Origin: Ravibacter sp964559125
GTDB taxonomy: Bacteria; Bacteroidota; Bacteroidia; Cytophagales; Spirosomataceae
Reading direction: 5' to 3'
Assembly: GCA_964559125.1 (NCBI GenBank)
Contig: CAZLGW010000026.1
Coordinates: 14,136 to 78,135 of the forward strand
Length of the DNA: 64,000 nt
Positions 54,869 through 63,992 of the stretch are shown here, piece after piece (position 1 is the first letter of the stretch; each line of letters begins with the position of its first letter). The notes under the pieces are model-generated. The model was given only the letters and a program-made list of their open reading frames with translations. It did no database searches and was not told the origin of the DNA. Made by a program: the position numbers and the translations under genes.

Positions 54869-56191
54869 TTAACTTCGGTCATGCCCGTCTTTAAGCAATA
54901 GCCGGTAGCCTTCCTTTACGGTGACCTGCTGCAGCCTGATTTTACGCCCCAGGAAAGTTTTAGCCGCATGAATGCCGGCGTCTGCTACCTGAGCACCGAT
55001 AGAGGGGTTAAAGGCACCCAGGTTGACCCCTTGAACGTTCTGGCTTAAAGATTGTTTGGCAGCATCTCGCCCAACAGCGCCCGGAATATAGAGCCCCAGG
55101 ATGCCATCCAAATCATACGCCTGCAGTTTGACCGGCAGCAGTGATTCCTGATGCCGGATCGTGTTGATCTGAACCGTCAGCCGCTCGTTGCCAAGGGATA
55201 CTATACCATATATAAAGGTACCTTCCGGAATCAGTACGCCTGCCACATAGACCGGACTGGTCAACCTTAACCGGATCGTCGAACCTGACACCAGTGTCTG
55301 CGTACCGTCCACTACGACCGAAACCGCATTCTGCTCCCTGTGATCCGGCTCTTCGTCATCCAGGGAATAGAAGCCAATATCATAAGCTGCCAATGGAAAG
55401 GGATCTTGAACGGAATCCCTTTCCGCTTCGCCTGTCAGAAAAGACACCGGGTTTTCCTCCGGAAGGGAGCTGACGGCAAATACTTTCCTTTTTTCGGTCT
55501 CAGACTGTTCCTGGATTCTACCGGTCATCCGATCCGGGTATTGAAGGTCCAGCGCTTTTTCAAGGAGCTCGTTGAGCTGCTGCATTTCAGGGTCTACCGG
55601 TAAAGGGCTTTCTTCTGGAAGCTGCATTTCTGCCATCATCGCCTGGATCCTTACCATGTCAGGATTGCTTTCAATTTCCGGTATCTGTGGCTCCTCTATA
55701 CGGATAGGTTCCGGATTGGCCGGCGCTTCCAGGGCGACCTCCAGCGCCTTTAGCTTTTGATAGATTTTCTCCTCTCCGCCGTCAGCTGTCGCGCTACGCC
55801 TGGCAGATGACTTCTTACGACTGATCGGTTGAGGCCGATCTGCACGATTGTCCGGGTTCTCATCCATAAGTGCGGGTGAAAATGCCAATCCTTTCTCGGG
55901 TACTTCGCCAGCCCGGTAAGGATCCTTTCGGATCGCTTCCAGGATCCGGGCCGAGTCAGACGCGGCCTTCTGATAATGGCCCAACTTGCTGAGCTCTTTT
56001 TCCGGTGGGTTTCCGTCAGGAAGCGTGAGCAAAAGGCCGGTGGCTTTGGCCTCTTCTTTTTGGCTTTGCGCAATCCCTTTGATCGCGACAGCCCAATAGA
56101 AGAGCGTTAGAAACGGCACAGCGATCAGCGGCAGGAAGGTATAGAGTTTTCGCTGCCTTAAGAACTTTTGAGAATACGGTCTGGTTTTCAT
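54869..56191 (-). CDS. traM: Conjugative transposon protein TraM
   Basis: 440 residues. One membrane helix near the N-terminus (YTFLPLIAVPFLTLFYWAVA) is followed by a long charged, Pro-rich linker. A C-terminal domain (VPEGTFIYGIVSLGNERLTVQINTI; GLYIPGAVGRDAAKQSLSQNVQGVNLG) is typical of TraM and recalls VirB10. It spans the envelope and links the inner- and outer-membrane parts of the channel. The start overlaps the end of the preceding gene by four bases (ATGA). Confidence 0.9.
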   Translation of the reverse strand: MKTRPYSQKFLRQRKLYTFLPLIAVPFLTLFYWAVAIKGIAQSQKEEAKATGLLLTLPDGNPPEKELSKLGHYQKAASDSARILEAIRKDPYRAGEVPEKGLAFSPALMDENPDNRADRPQPISRKKSSARRSATADGGEEKIYQKLKALEVALEAPANPEPIRIEEPQIPEIESNPDMVRIQAMMAEMQLPEESPLPVDPEMQQLNELLEKALDLQYPDRMTGRIQEQSETEKRKVFAVSSLPEENPVSFLTGEAERDSVQDPFPLAAYDIGFYSLDDEEPDHREQNAVSVVVDGTQTLVSGSTIRLRLTSPVYVAGVLIPEGTFIYGIVSLGNERLTVQINTIRHQESLLPVKLQAYDLDGILGLYIPGAVGRDAAKQSLSQNVQGVNLGAFNPSIGAQVADAGIHAAKTFLGRKIRLQQVTVKEGYRLLLKDGHDRS

Positions 56192-56481
56192 GGCTTGTAG
56201 TTTTGTTGTTGTATCTGAGGCAACGTATCGCTTTGCGTGCTGTCTGAGATCGGAGTTAAAAACTCCGGCCTCCAGAGCTTTTCAATCGTGACCGGAAACT
56301 CTTTTATGCCATCGGGAAACAGGCTTCTTTTTAAAAGCAGCACACTGTATACCGATGCTGCAGAGAGAAGCAGCGCCATTCCGGCAAGGATCCATTTGCC
56401 TGGAATCAAAAAAGGCCTTCTCTCCGGCTCCCCACCTTCTGGTTTTCTTTTGTCGTTAAAGGGATGAAATCTGTAAAACAT
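56188..56481 (-). CDS. traL: TraL-position single-span membrane protein
   Basis: 97 residues: a basic, Pro-rich cytoplasmic N-terminus, one membrane helix (WILAGMALLLSAASVYSVLLL) and a short periplasmic tail. It lies between traK and traM, where CTnDOT elements carry traL. Sequence itself is weakly informative, so the symbol rests on position. Confidence 0.65.
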   Translation of the reverse strand: MFYRFHPFNDKRKPEGGEPERRPFLIPGKWILAGMALLLSAASVYSVLLLKRSLFPDGIKEFPVTIEKLWRPEFLTPISDSTQSDTLPQIQQQNYKP

Positions 56482-56516
56482 GGCTAATAGATATTTTAAA
56501 GTGAAACATGAATTTC

Positions 56517-57134
56517 CTAGCGCTTTTTGACATGCAGATCCCGGTTCTCAAGGGTTTTCCAGCGTTCGATCAAAAATCCGTGCGGGTTGTTATCACTGCG
56601 TGACACCGTTCTTAGGTAGCCTTCGGTAATCAACAGTCTGGTCACGATACTGGTCGTACGAATGATCCGCTGACGGGCCGTACACCGGAAATAATAAGGA
56701 TAGTCTACGGTCGACAGGGCAACACTGTCTACTTCGATCAACTGGCTGACATTTCCGGAAATCATCTGTGTGTAATACCCGGACTCCTTCAGGTAATCAT
56801 ACTGGAGCTTGGCAGAAGCATCGGCCAGGTAAAGCGCTTTACCGACTCCTGACTGGATGGCTTTCTCATCCGGGTCCAGCGTGAAGAAAAGGCGGTGGAA
56901 AATCGCGACGTGACTTCTAGCCTCAGCCGGTATGTTTTCCTGGCGCGAGGACGCGTAAGCTTCCAGGATGCTGCCTTCGGTTAGAATATACACCTTATCC
57001 CGGCTGTCTTCGGCCAACGCATATCCTTTATAGACCGAATAGACGCTGAAGCCAAAGCTTGCCGCCACGATCAGAAACGTAAACAGTCTGACATGGCGAA
57101 ACGCGGTATCGATTCCTTTTGCTTTTGTAAACAT
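56517..57134 (-). CDS. traK: Conjugative transposon protein TraK
   Basis: 205 residues with one N-terminal membrane helix (LFTFLIVAASFGFSVYSVYKG). Family blocks: GYALAEDSRDKVYILTEGSILEAYAS, ARSHVAIFHRLFFTLDPDEKAI, GYYTQMISGNVSQLIEVDSV and a C-terminal PHGFLIERWKTLENRDL. TraK corresponds in role to VirB8, an inner-membrane assembly factor (inference from family knowledge). Confidence 0.93.
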   Translation of the reverse strand: MFTKAKGIDTAFRHVRLFTFLIVAASFGFSVYSVYKGYALAEDSRDKVYILTEGSILEAYASSRQENIPAEARSHVAIFHRLFFTLDPDEKAIQSGVGKALYLADASAKLQYDYLKESGYYTQMISGNVSQLIEVDSVALSTVDYPYYFRCTARQRIIRTTSIVTRLLITEGYLRTVSRSDNNPHGFLIERWKTLENRDLHVKKR

Positions 57135-57172
57135 GGCCTGATGGCGTAACTTTTATCTGATGGTTCCGGGTA

Positions 57173-58267
57173 TTAGCGCCCGGTACGGTTTCCAAAGCCC
57201 GGCATGGCGCTGGCTGACATCTTGCGGGCCAGGTTATCGGACATCGCCGAAAACATCCGGGTCGTGCGGTAAAGCAGGGCGTTGCCGCCACCGGCATGGA
57301 TGATATAACCGGCGACAGAGGGGACCGAGAAATACCCCACGATTCCGATGATCAGAAAGACGAGGTACCCGATATCAGTAGCGCTGAAGAACGTATCGCC
57401 CGTACCTTCCACCTGCCGGATGTCAAGGGCGATCATTTTCTCCTGGATCTTGCCGATAATGGCCCCGAAGATATTGGCCACCGGTAGCCAGAGGTACACG
57501 TTCATGTATCGGGCCGCCCAGCCGGTGAGCGTGTGCTGAAAACCGTCGAAGACTGATATCCCAAATGCAATCGGGCCTACGATGGCCAGTACGATTAAGT
57601 GAAACGTCCGGATCGCGTTGATACAAAGTGCTGCTGCCTCAAAGAGTACCCGTAAAATCTCGGCCATCCATTCCTTGACAGAATTCCGGAATTGGTAGCC
57701 TATTTTGTCCATGGCAAAACGGATGTCGTTGCCAATCCCCTCCAGCATACCTTCCCCAGAGGTGCTTTCTACGCCAAAAGTGTATTGGTACCAGCGCTGC
57801 CGGTCACCTTCACCGGTGATACCCACATACATCTGCCAGGCATTGGTTTGCCGGATGGCTTCTTCTCTTTTCTGAAGCAATACTGCGATCGCGCTATTCG
57901 AGCCCTGTACCATCGAGGCCGTCGCACTGGTCACTGGGGATAGCACACTATTGATCAATCCAAGTACGGAAGGGAAGATCAGGATCGCAAAACCCAGCGC
58001 AAAGGGCCGCATCAATGGATAAAAATCTACCGGCTCGGCGGCAGCGATGTGCCGCCAGATGCGCGATCCGATGTACCAGATCGCAGCAAACCCTGCAATG
58101 GCCCGTCCCGCTCCGATCAGCCGGCCGCACAACGGCATCATATCCTGGTAGAGCTGATCGAGCACCCCATGCAGCCCGCCCATCTGGGCTCCTCCCTGCG
58201 CCAGGCATATGCCTGGGTTCAGCATCGCTACCAGCAGGAGTATGATTATTCTCTGCGTTCTCATCAC
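57173..58267 (-). CDS. traJ: Conjugative transposon protein TraJ
   Basis: 364 residues, polytopic membrane protein with a signal-like start (IIILLLVAMLNPGICLAQ) and about six further hydrophobic segments (AIAGFAAIWYIGSRIWRHI; LMRPFALGFAILIFPSVLGLI; FLIIGIVGYFSVPSVAGYIIHAGG). TraJ corresponds to VirB6, the inner-membrane channel component. The start overlaps the stop of the preceding traI-like gene by four bases. Confidence 0.93.
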   Translation of the reverse strand: MMRTQRIIILLLVAMLNPGICLAQGGAQMGGLHGVLDQLYQDMMPLCGRLIGAGRAIAGFAAIWYIGSRIWRHIAAAEPVDFYPLMRPFALGFAILIFPSVLGLINSVLSPVTSATASMVQGSNSAIAVLLQKREEAIRQTNAWQMYVGITGEGDRQRWYQYTFGVESTSGEGMLEGIGNDIRFAMDKIGYQFRNSVKEWMAEILRVLFEAAALCINAIRTFHLIVLAIVGPIAFGISVFDGFQHTLTGWAARYMNVYLWLPVANIFGAIIGKIQEKMIALDIRQVEGTGDTFFSATDIGYLVFLIIGIVGYFSVPSVAGYIIHAGGGNALLYRTTRMFSAMSDNLARKMSASAMPGFGNRTGR

Positions 58268-58905
58268 GGCGTTCCGATATCGTGTAACTCTTTCAGTACC
58301 CCTATGCTCCTCGTCTCCCGGGCCCGTTGAAGGCCCAGCACCGATGCGCTGGAATTAAAATACCTCAGGAATTCCAGCCTGTTTTGCATGTCGGCATAAA
58401 TGGCATCAATTGCCTGTAACCGCTCATCATCCGAGGCTCTCAGTTTTTTAGCTGTGATCACCGTCGTCAGCGCGTCCAGGGACTCAATACTCTGATCGGT
58501 GAGCTGCTTGTATACTTTCCCCACGTACGCCAGCTCTTGCTGGCTGAAGCCGTCCATTGCCGCAAACCGGTCATAGGCGCTGCGGTATTCCCGCACCAAG
58601 GCCAGTTGCAAGTCGATGATCCCTGCCACCCTTCCGTATTGTTTCACCACAGGGTTCACTTCCAAAAGCCCGTCCAGGTAGGCTTCGTGCAGCTTAAAGT
58701 TTCCTTTGGAAAGGTCTTTAATTGTGTTGTAGCCCTTAAACAGGATCTCATACCCTTTCTTAAGCTCCGATAAGATCTGGCGGAGTTGGTTGAGTTTTTC
58801 AATGTTGAGTACGAGTTGCACCACTTCCGGAGTCTGAGCTCTTGCCAGCTCCGGGGCGATTAGCATCAGGGCCAGTAATATCATTTTAAATTGGTTGTTT
58901 TTCAT
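58264..58905 (-). CDS. traI: TraI-like secreted helical protein (DUF4141), copy C
   Basis: 213 residues with a signal peptide (FKMILLALMLIAPELARAQ) and a long helical body (LNIEKLNQLRQILSELKKGYEILFKGYNTIKDLSKGNFKLHEAYLDGL). It is the one of three tandem paralogues closest to the CTnDOT TraI/DUF4141 type. Motifs shared with the other two are FSQQELAYVGKVY, DDERLQAIDAIY and a C-terminal GLQRARET. The gene lies between VirB4-type traG and VirB6-type traJ, the place of VirB5 in type IV operons, so a VirB5-like surface or chaperone role is plausible. Confidence 0.85.
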   Translation of the reverse strand: MKNNQFKMILLALMLIAPELARAQTPEVVQLVLNIEKLNQLRQILSELKKGYEILFKGYNTIKDLSKGNFKLHEAYLDGLLEVNPVVKQYGRVAGIIDLQLALVREYRSAYDRFAAMDGFSQQELAYVGKVYKQLTDQSIESLDALTTVITAKKLRASDDERLQAIDAIYADMQNRLEFLRYFNSSASVLGLQRARETRSIGVLKELHDIGTP

Positions 58906-58907
58906 GG

Positions 58908-59570
58908 CTATGGTAGATTTTCAATGCCGTGAAGCGGCCGGCTGTTTTGGATGGCGCTTCGCTCTCTGGCTTTTTGCCTGGCTAAATCCAGCGTGCTTTC
59001 ATAAAAATCTTTGGCAAAACGGTAGTTGGATTGCACCTGGGAGAGCAGTTCATCGATCCGCTCTATTCGCTTATCATCCGTCAGGGAAAGATTCCCGCTC
59101 CGGATCGTGGTCAAAAGGTGCGTAATGATCACCTGCCCATCCTCATACAGGCGCGCATAGACAGTTTTGAAATACTCTAGCTCCTGGCTTGTAAACTGGC
59201 CCGTCTTGTCAAGATCCGCTCCGCCTCTCTCACAGATCATATTGATCAGATCATGTAGATCCGTGATCCGCTCTATATTCCCGTAGCTACCGATCACTGA
59301 TTTGACGATCATCAGCGAATCAAAGCGGTTTTTGTGCAATTGAAATTCTCCCCGTTTAAAAGAGGAAATCGTCGTTAGCCCTTCCTTAGCTATTTTGTAT
59401 CCCTTCTCAGCCAGCTCCAGGTAGAGCTTCAAATACGCGATCTGCTCGATCAAATATTCCCGCTGGGTCTTCTTCTGGGCAAACCATTCTTTAAGGCCTT
59501 GGCCTTTTGATAAGCTGCTGATCATTAAAATGACAAGCAGCAGTGCAATCTTCTTTAGCGACTTCATCAT
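58908..59570 (-). CDS. TraI-like secreted helical protein, copy B
   Basis: 220 residues with a signal peptide (IALLLVILMISSLSKGQ), a helical body (YLIEQIAYLKLYLELAEKGYKIAKEGLTTISSFKRGEFQLHKN) and the shared blocks FTSQELEYFKTVYARL, LTDDKRIERIDELLSQVQ and LARQKARERSA. It starts four bases into the end of copy A and ends just before copy C. It seems to be a paralogue kept as a separate subunit rather than a recent duplicate, because identity is low. Confidence 0.8.
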   Translation of the reverse strand: MMKSLKKIALLLVILMISSLSKGQGLKEWFAQKKTQREYLIEQIAYLKLYLELAEKGYKIAKEGLTTISSFKRGEFQLHKNRFDSLMIVKSVIGSYGNIERITDLHDLINMICERGGADLDKTGQFTSQELEYFKTVYARLYEDGQVIITHLLTTIRSGNLSLTDDKRIERIDELLSQVQSNYRFAKDFYESTLDLARQKARERSAIQNSRPLHGIENLP

Positions 59571-60244
59571 TCCAGCCCGTAAAGTTGTCGCAGCGTTTCG
59601 GCTTCCTTTAAAGTCCTGGCTCGGGCCAGGCTCAACAAGCTATTCTCTCTATTGAAGGCCACCAGGTCATCGTAGACCGCGTCAGCCTGCACGGCTGCCC
59701 GGTCGATCAATTCCAATCGTTTGGCATCACTCATCTGGGTTGTAAAGGACTTGACCACCAGTAAAAGTAAATCCACATTGGCTGCCGACTCTTCCAGGAT
59801 GGCCGAATAGACTTGTTCCATGTGGGTAAGCTCCTCTAAAGAAAAGCGATTGTCCCGGGCGAACAGGTTCCAGGCCTTTTGGTATTCATCTACCAACCGG
59901 GAGTTTTTTTCAGCGATTTGTTTGACCCTGAAATAGTAGGCAATCACGCCTTTTACCTTCCGGAGTTCCTCGTAATACTCCTTATAAAGATCCCGTTGTT
60001 TTTTTACCCAGTCGGCAATCTCATCCAGCTGTAACTTGGACATCGTATTCTCCAGCGCTTTCTGGGCGTTTTGCAGCTTGATGACTGCATTCTGCCTGCG
60101 CTGTATGATCAAATCCACGGCCTGCACCACTTTTTTGATGGCGGCTTTGATGATGGCTGCCCAGGGATTAGCCATTACGGCCGACTGTGCAGGCGGAAGC
60201 GAGAACATCGCAAACAGCGCGATAAGAACCAGCTTCTTTTTCAT
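59567..60244 (-). CDS. TraI-like secreted helical protein, copy A
   Basis: 225 residues with a signal peptide (LVLIALFAMFSLPPAQSA), then a Lys/Gln-rich helix (IIQRRQNAVIKLQNAQKALENTMSKLQ) and blocks equivalent to the other copies: FSLEELTHMEQVYSAI, MSDAKRLELIDRAA and LLSLARARTLKEA. Its ATG overlaps the traG stop (ATGA), so translation is coupled to traG. Confidence 0.8.
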   Translation of the reverse strand: MKKKLVLIALFAMFSLPPAQSAVMANPWAAIIKAAIKKVVQAVDLIIQRRQNAVIKLQNAQKALENTMSKLQLDEIADWVKKQRDLYKEYYEELRKVKGVIAYYFRVKQIAEKNSRLVDEYQKAWNLFARDNRFSLEELTHMEQVYSAILEESAANVDLLLLVVKSFTTQMSDAKRLELIDRAAVQADAVYDDLVAFNRENSLLSLARARTLKEAETLRQLYGLE

Positions 60245-62706
60245 GGCTTTTCTATCATTTCTGCGGCCAAGGCCGCAATCCCTCTTTCCATACTCCCGTG
60301 CTTTTTTGCATACGCATTCACTTTGAGCTTCTCGGTTTCTTCGGTTGTGTAGGCCAAATATTCCTCAGCACTCACCTCTGTACGGTAAACCCTTGAAAGC
60401 ACACCGCCCAGGCTGATAAAAACCTCCTTATATTTTTTGGCGGGGTCGTTGGCCTTGTTGACCGAAAGTACCAGCGCTTTTTCTTTCTCGGTCAGACCCA
60501 ATAGTTCCTGGATCTGATCGAATTTGTTCTGGTATTTGCTTTGATCCAAAAGGATTTTGCAGTCGCTGTTGTTAATGATGGCCTGCTTGACAATCGGGGA
60601 AGAGATGATGTCCTCCACTTCCTGGGTCACCACAATCGCTTCTCCAAAGAACTTACGAACGGTCTTAAAAAGGTACTGTACGTACTGCGCAAACCCCTCT
60701 TTCATAAGGGCTTTCCATGCCTCTTCGACTAAAATTAACTTCCTGATTCCCTTCAACTTACGCATCTTTGAGATAAAGACTTCCATAATGATGATCGTGA
60801 TCACGGGGAACAAAATAGGGTGATCCTTCACCGCATCTAATTCAAAAACGATGAACCGCTCGGAGAGTAAATCCAGGTTTTCAGTCGCGTTAAGCAGGTA
60901 GTCCAGCTCTCCGCCCCGGTAGTACGGGCGCAGCACATACAGAAAGTTCGACAGGTCAAAATCCCGGTCCTTGACCTTGTCTTCTTTAAGCTTCTCGGTA
61001 AACCCGCTTTTTAAAAACTCATAGAACGTGTTAAACGAAGGCCCTATGTTAAGATTTTGTTCCAAATGATCGTAATACAGCGTCAGGGCATTGGAAAGGG
61101 CCACATATTCACTGCGCCGGTAGGTTTCCGTATCTTTCTTCCAGAGGGCTAAGAGCAGCGTCTTGATGCTTTCCTTCTTTTCGGTATCCGGCCGCTTGCC
61201 GTCTTCGGTATAAAACGGGTTGAACCGGATCGGGTCGGATTCGCTGTAGCTGAAGTAATACCCGTCGACCAGATCGCACAGCCCTTTATAGGAATGCCCC
61301 ACATCCACTAATACGATATGGCTTCCCTGCTCGTAGTAGGTTCTGAGCATGTGATTGGTAAAAAAGCTCTTACCTGATCCGGACGGCCCCAGGATAAACT
61401 TGTTCCGGTTGGTGCAGATCCCTTTTTTGATCGGCTCATCGGAAATATCTACGTGCAGGGGCCTGCCGGTCAAACGATCTCCCAAACGTAGGCCTACCGG
61501 GCTGACCGAAGATCGGTAGCCGCTTTCCATGTTGATAAAGCAGGCGGCCTGTTCGGCAAAGGTATCAAAGGTCTCTTCCACCGGAAAATCAGCATGATTG
61601 CCCGGGATCCCTGCCCAGAAGATTTGCGGGGCCGAAACGGTTTCAAGCTTGGTCACCGCATCCATCTGCGCGATGGCCGATGATACCTTACTTTCGATCT
61701 CCTTTAGTTTCCCGGGTTCGTTTGTCCAGACCAGTACATTGAAATGGGCCCGGATCGGAAGCTTTTGTCCCTTGATCGCTTCGTTTAAAAATTCATTGGT
61801 CGCATCCAGCGCCAGGCTGTTTTCTCGCGAGTAAGCGGCCAGCGATTGAAGCCTGAGCCGTTTGCTTTCCAGTTTCCGGATCGTTTTGGCCCCATCCTCC
61901 AAAAAGAAATACTGGCTGAAGACATGATTGCAGTCTAGCAGCTGTCCCAGGCTGGTCGCAAAGCCGGTACTGAACGTGGTTCTATCGGTCGAGTATTTCT
62001 CGTAGCGGTGATAGGGCGCGCAGTAGCCCGGCAGATCGGCAGTATCTGCCAGCGAGTAAAGCTGGCAGTGATCGTTTCCGATCCGGATCGTATCCTCAAA
62101 ACTAATATCCTCCAGCATAGGCTCCCCGCCTGTTTTACCCAGCTTACAGTAGCTTTCAAGAAGCCCGCAGTGTCCGGGTTTGCTTAGCAGCTCAGCGTCT
62201 GTGAGTTTCTCGAGGGAAACAAACCCGGAGTCTTCCAGGATCCGTTGAAACTGGCTGGTGCTACTTAAGAAATGATGCAGCGCCTGGGGTTCGAGTGTTT
62301 CTTCCGGCACGATCGAGGGACTTATCAAACTGGAAAACAATACGCTCCCCTGTTTTCGTTTGGCCGGTTTTTTGGTGATCATCACATAGCCCTCATGATC
62401 CAAAAACGGCCGCTCGTTAAAAAAGCGCTCACTGCTGCTGGAAAGGAAACTATCGCTCGTCCCGCTGAAATCGGCCTCATACCGGCTTTCAAAAAACCAA
62501 TCCTGCTTACAGACGACCGTATGGGAAGGAAGCACTTTCAGCGCTTTTACCCAGGCTTGGTGAAAGGCGCTGTATTCGCCTTGAGACAGGGTGAACAATT
62601 CCGGTAGTTTTACCCGAAAGGCCACTGTCACATCGCCCTGCCTTGACAGGATACAGTCGTGCTCCACATCCAGGATCGGCCATAAATCACGCAAGCTCTT
62701 TTCCAT
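60241..62706 (-). CDS. traG: Conjugative transfer ATPase TraG (VirB4 family)
   Basis: 821 residues. Walker A GPSGSGKSFFTNH near 435-447, Walker B KLILVEEAWKAL near 650-660, and downstream VVTQEVEDIISSPIVKQAIINNSDCKILLDQSK typical of Bacteroidota TraG. It powers assembly of the transfer channel at the inner membrane. It overlaps traF by 20 bases at its start. Confidence 0.95.
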   Translation of the reverse strand: MEKSLRDLWPILDVEHDCILSRQGDVTVAFRVKLPELFTLSQGEYSAFHQAWVKALKVLPSHTVVCKQDWFFESRYEADFSGTSDSFLSSSSERFFNERPFLDHEGYVMITKKPAKRKQGSVLFSSLISPSIVPEETLEPQALHHFLSSTSQFQRILEDSGFVSLEKLTDAELLSKPGHCGLLESYCKLGKTGGEPMLEDISFEDTIRIGNDHCQLYSLADTADLPGYCAPYHRYEKYSTDRTTFSTGFATSLGQLLDCNHVFSQYFFLEDGAKTIRKLESKRLRLQSLAAYSRENSLALDATNEFLNEAIKGQKLPIRAHFNVLVWTNEPGKLKEIESKVSSAIAQMDAVTKLETVSAPQIFWAGIPGNHADFPVEETFDTFAEQAACFINMESGYRSSVSPVGLRLGDRLTGRPLHVDISDEPIKKGICTNRNKFILGPSGSGKSFFTNHMLRTYYEQGSHIVLVDVGHSYKGLCDLVDGYYFSYSESDPIRFNPFYTEDGKRPDTEKKESIKTLLLALWKKDTETYRRSEYVALSNALTLYYDHLEQNLNIGPSFNTFYEFLKSGFTEKLKEDKVKDRDFDLSNFLYVLRPYYRGGELDYLLNATENLDLLSERFIVFELDAVKDHPILFPVITIIIMEVFISKMRKLKGIRKLILVEEAWKALMKEGFAQYVQYLFKTVRKFFGEAIVVTQEVEDIISSPIVKQAIINNSDCKILLDQSKYQNKFDQIQELLGLTEKEKALVLSVNKANDPAKKYKEVFISLGGVLSRVYRTEVSAEEYLAYTTEETEKLKVNAYAKKHGSMERGIAALAAEMIEKP

Positions 62707-63019
62707 CTTGGGTAAATAGTTTTCGGGTGGTTATTTTGACATGTTTCGGAAGCCTTTTGCGGGCCAGGTGCCGCGTCAGCCCGTGCTCTCCGTATTGATC
62801 GCTTAGGTGATAAATGCCAATGATTCCGGGGAACCCTAACGCTACTACGGTTCCTAAGCACCAGTAGGTATTGACGCCGATCCCGTAGAGTAAGGCGTAG
62901 AGCAAAAGCAGCCCGACAGCCAGTACGGCCACATACCAGATATACTGGGATTTGAGCCCTTTGAAAAGGATCGGCCGGCCAATGCCTTTGTTGATCGTGT
63001 AAGTGGTTTCAGATGCCAT
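62687..63019 (-). CDS. traF: Conjugative transposon protein TraF (DUF4133)
   Basis: 110 residues from the start chosen here, an ATG preceded by AAAGAAA. A start at 63052 would add 11 residues and overlap traE. Family start YTINKGIGRPILFKGLKSQYIWY, two adjacent membrane helices (VAVLAVGLLLLYALLYGIGV and CLGTVVALGFPGIIGIYHLS) and a basic cytoplasmic tail. It corresponds to VirB3 in position and shape. Confidence 0.88.
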   Translation of the reverse strand: MASETTYTINKGIGRPILFKGLKSQYIWYVAVLAVGLLLLYALLYGIGVNTYWCLGTVVALGFPGIIGIYHLSDQYGEHGLTRHLARKRLPKHVKITTRKLFTQDGKELA

Positions 63020-63041
63020 TTTCTTTATCAAACGCTTATTA

Positions 63042-63356
63042 TTATACGCCAAAGAATGATTGCAGCACGGTGGCCACTACCACCAGGAAAATGCAGCTGC
63101 CAAACCAAGCGGCTGCCACCTTTCCCGTATCCGGATCCCCGGCGTTCCACTTTTGAAATACCTTCACCCCGCCTACCAGGCCCAACACAGCCCCAATGGC
63201 ATACATCAGGTTGGTGCCCGGCTCAAAGTAAGACCTGACCTGCGAATCCGCTTCATTGATCCCGGCCGCGCCGTCTTGCCCCATGACAGCTGCCGCAACG
63301 GCTGTAAAACCCAGCAACAGCAGTCCTCTCCTCCACATCTTTCTCCTCACTCGCAT
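63042..63356 (-). CDS. traE: Conjugative transposon protein TraE (DUF4134)
   Basis: 104 residues with a signal peptide (GLLLLGFTAVAAAVMGQ), the motif EADSQVRSYFEPGTNLMYAIGAVLGLVGGVKVFQKWNAGD and a C-terminal membrane helix. It is the VirB2-like small membrane protein that begins the core tra operon. Confidence 0.92.
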   Translation of the reverse strand: MRVRRKMWRRGLLLLGFTAVAAAVMGQDGAAGINEADSQVRSYFEPGTNLMYAIGAVLGLVGGVKVFQKWNAGDPDTGKVAAAWFGSCIFLVVVATVLQSFFGV

Positions 63357-63422
63357 ACCTGTTACTTCTTTTTTTAGTTGAACAAATTGATAGTTGCCTT
63401 TTGTAAATTAAAAATGGCTTCG

Positions 63423-63893
63423 TCAAACCACCTCCTTCCACATCTCTTCCCGTTCTACAACATGGAGGGGGACGAAGCCATATCGTTCACATTCCGAAAG
63501 GATCAGCCTTTCTACAAGGCTTCGGAATGGCTGGGTTGAAAAGCCCGGGTATTCTTTTAAGGTGATCCGCAAAAGTAGGAGCAGATCCTGCCTGGTGTAT
63601 TCTTTCTGGGCTGCTTCCTTGAGCGAGCTGGTTAAAGTAGTACAAAGTCCTTCCACTTGGCCGGTCAATACCTCAAGATTTTGCTCGGTTCCTTTGATTT
63701 CTGGTAGAGCATTAGGGCTTTCTCTTTTAACCGGCAGTCTTTCGGCCTGAAAGCCCCGTTCAGTCCCTGAGAGACGATGCCACGTCAGCAGAAGTTCTTT
63801 CCGGTAAAAGCGCAAAAGGATTACCGTGTAGTAAACAGCGGAAACAAGGCCCAGCAGGATCAAATAGGTTTTCCATGGCGAAAGAGTTGACAT
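63423..63893 (-). CDS. Tra-operon membrane-anchored protein of unknown function
   Basis: 156 residues with one N-terminal membrane helix (WKTYLILLGLVSAVYYTVILL), then a basic stretch and a helical cytoplasmic body (EGLCTTLTSSLKEAAQKEYTRQDLLLLLRITLKEYPGFSTQPF; LVERLILSECERYGFVPLHV). It precedes traE at the place of traD in CTnDOT-type operons. I do not recognise a family. Confidence 0.7.
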   Translation of the reverse strand: MSTLSPWKTYLILLGLVSAVYYTVILLRFYRKELLLTWHRLSGTERGFQAERLPVKRESPNALPEIKGTEQNLEVLTGQVEGLCTTLTSSLKEAAQKEYTRQDLLLLLRITLKEYPGFSTQPFRSLVERLILSECERYGFVPLHVVEREEMWKEVV

Positions 63894-63977
63894 AGCTCGT
63901 CTTTGTTTTAGATGTTGCGCTTATCTTGCATTACCTGACAAAATTGGCCTGTCCGAACACGTTGTTTTCACAACCCG

Positions 63978-63992
63978 TACCCAACTTGGGTA
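63978..63992. promoter_or_regulatory. Perfect 15-bp dyad upstream of the tra operon
   Basis: TACCCAA-C-TTGGGTA, 85 bases before the first visible tra gene on the minus strand. It has the form of an operator half-site pair. Confidence 0.4.
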
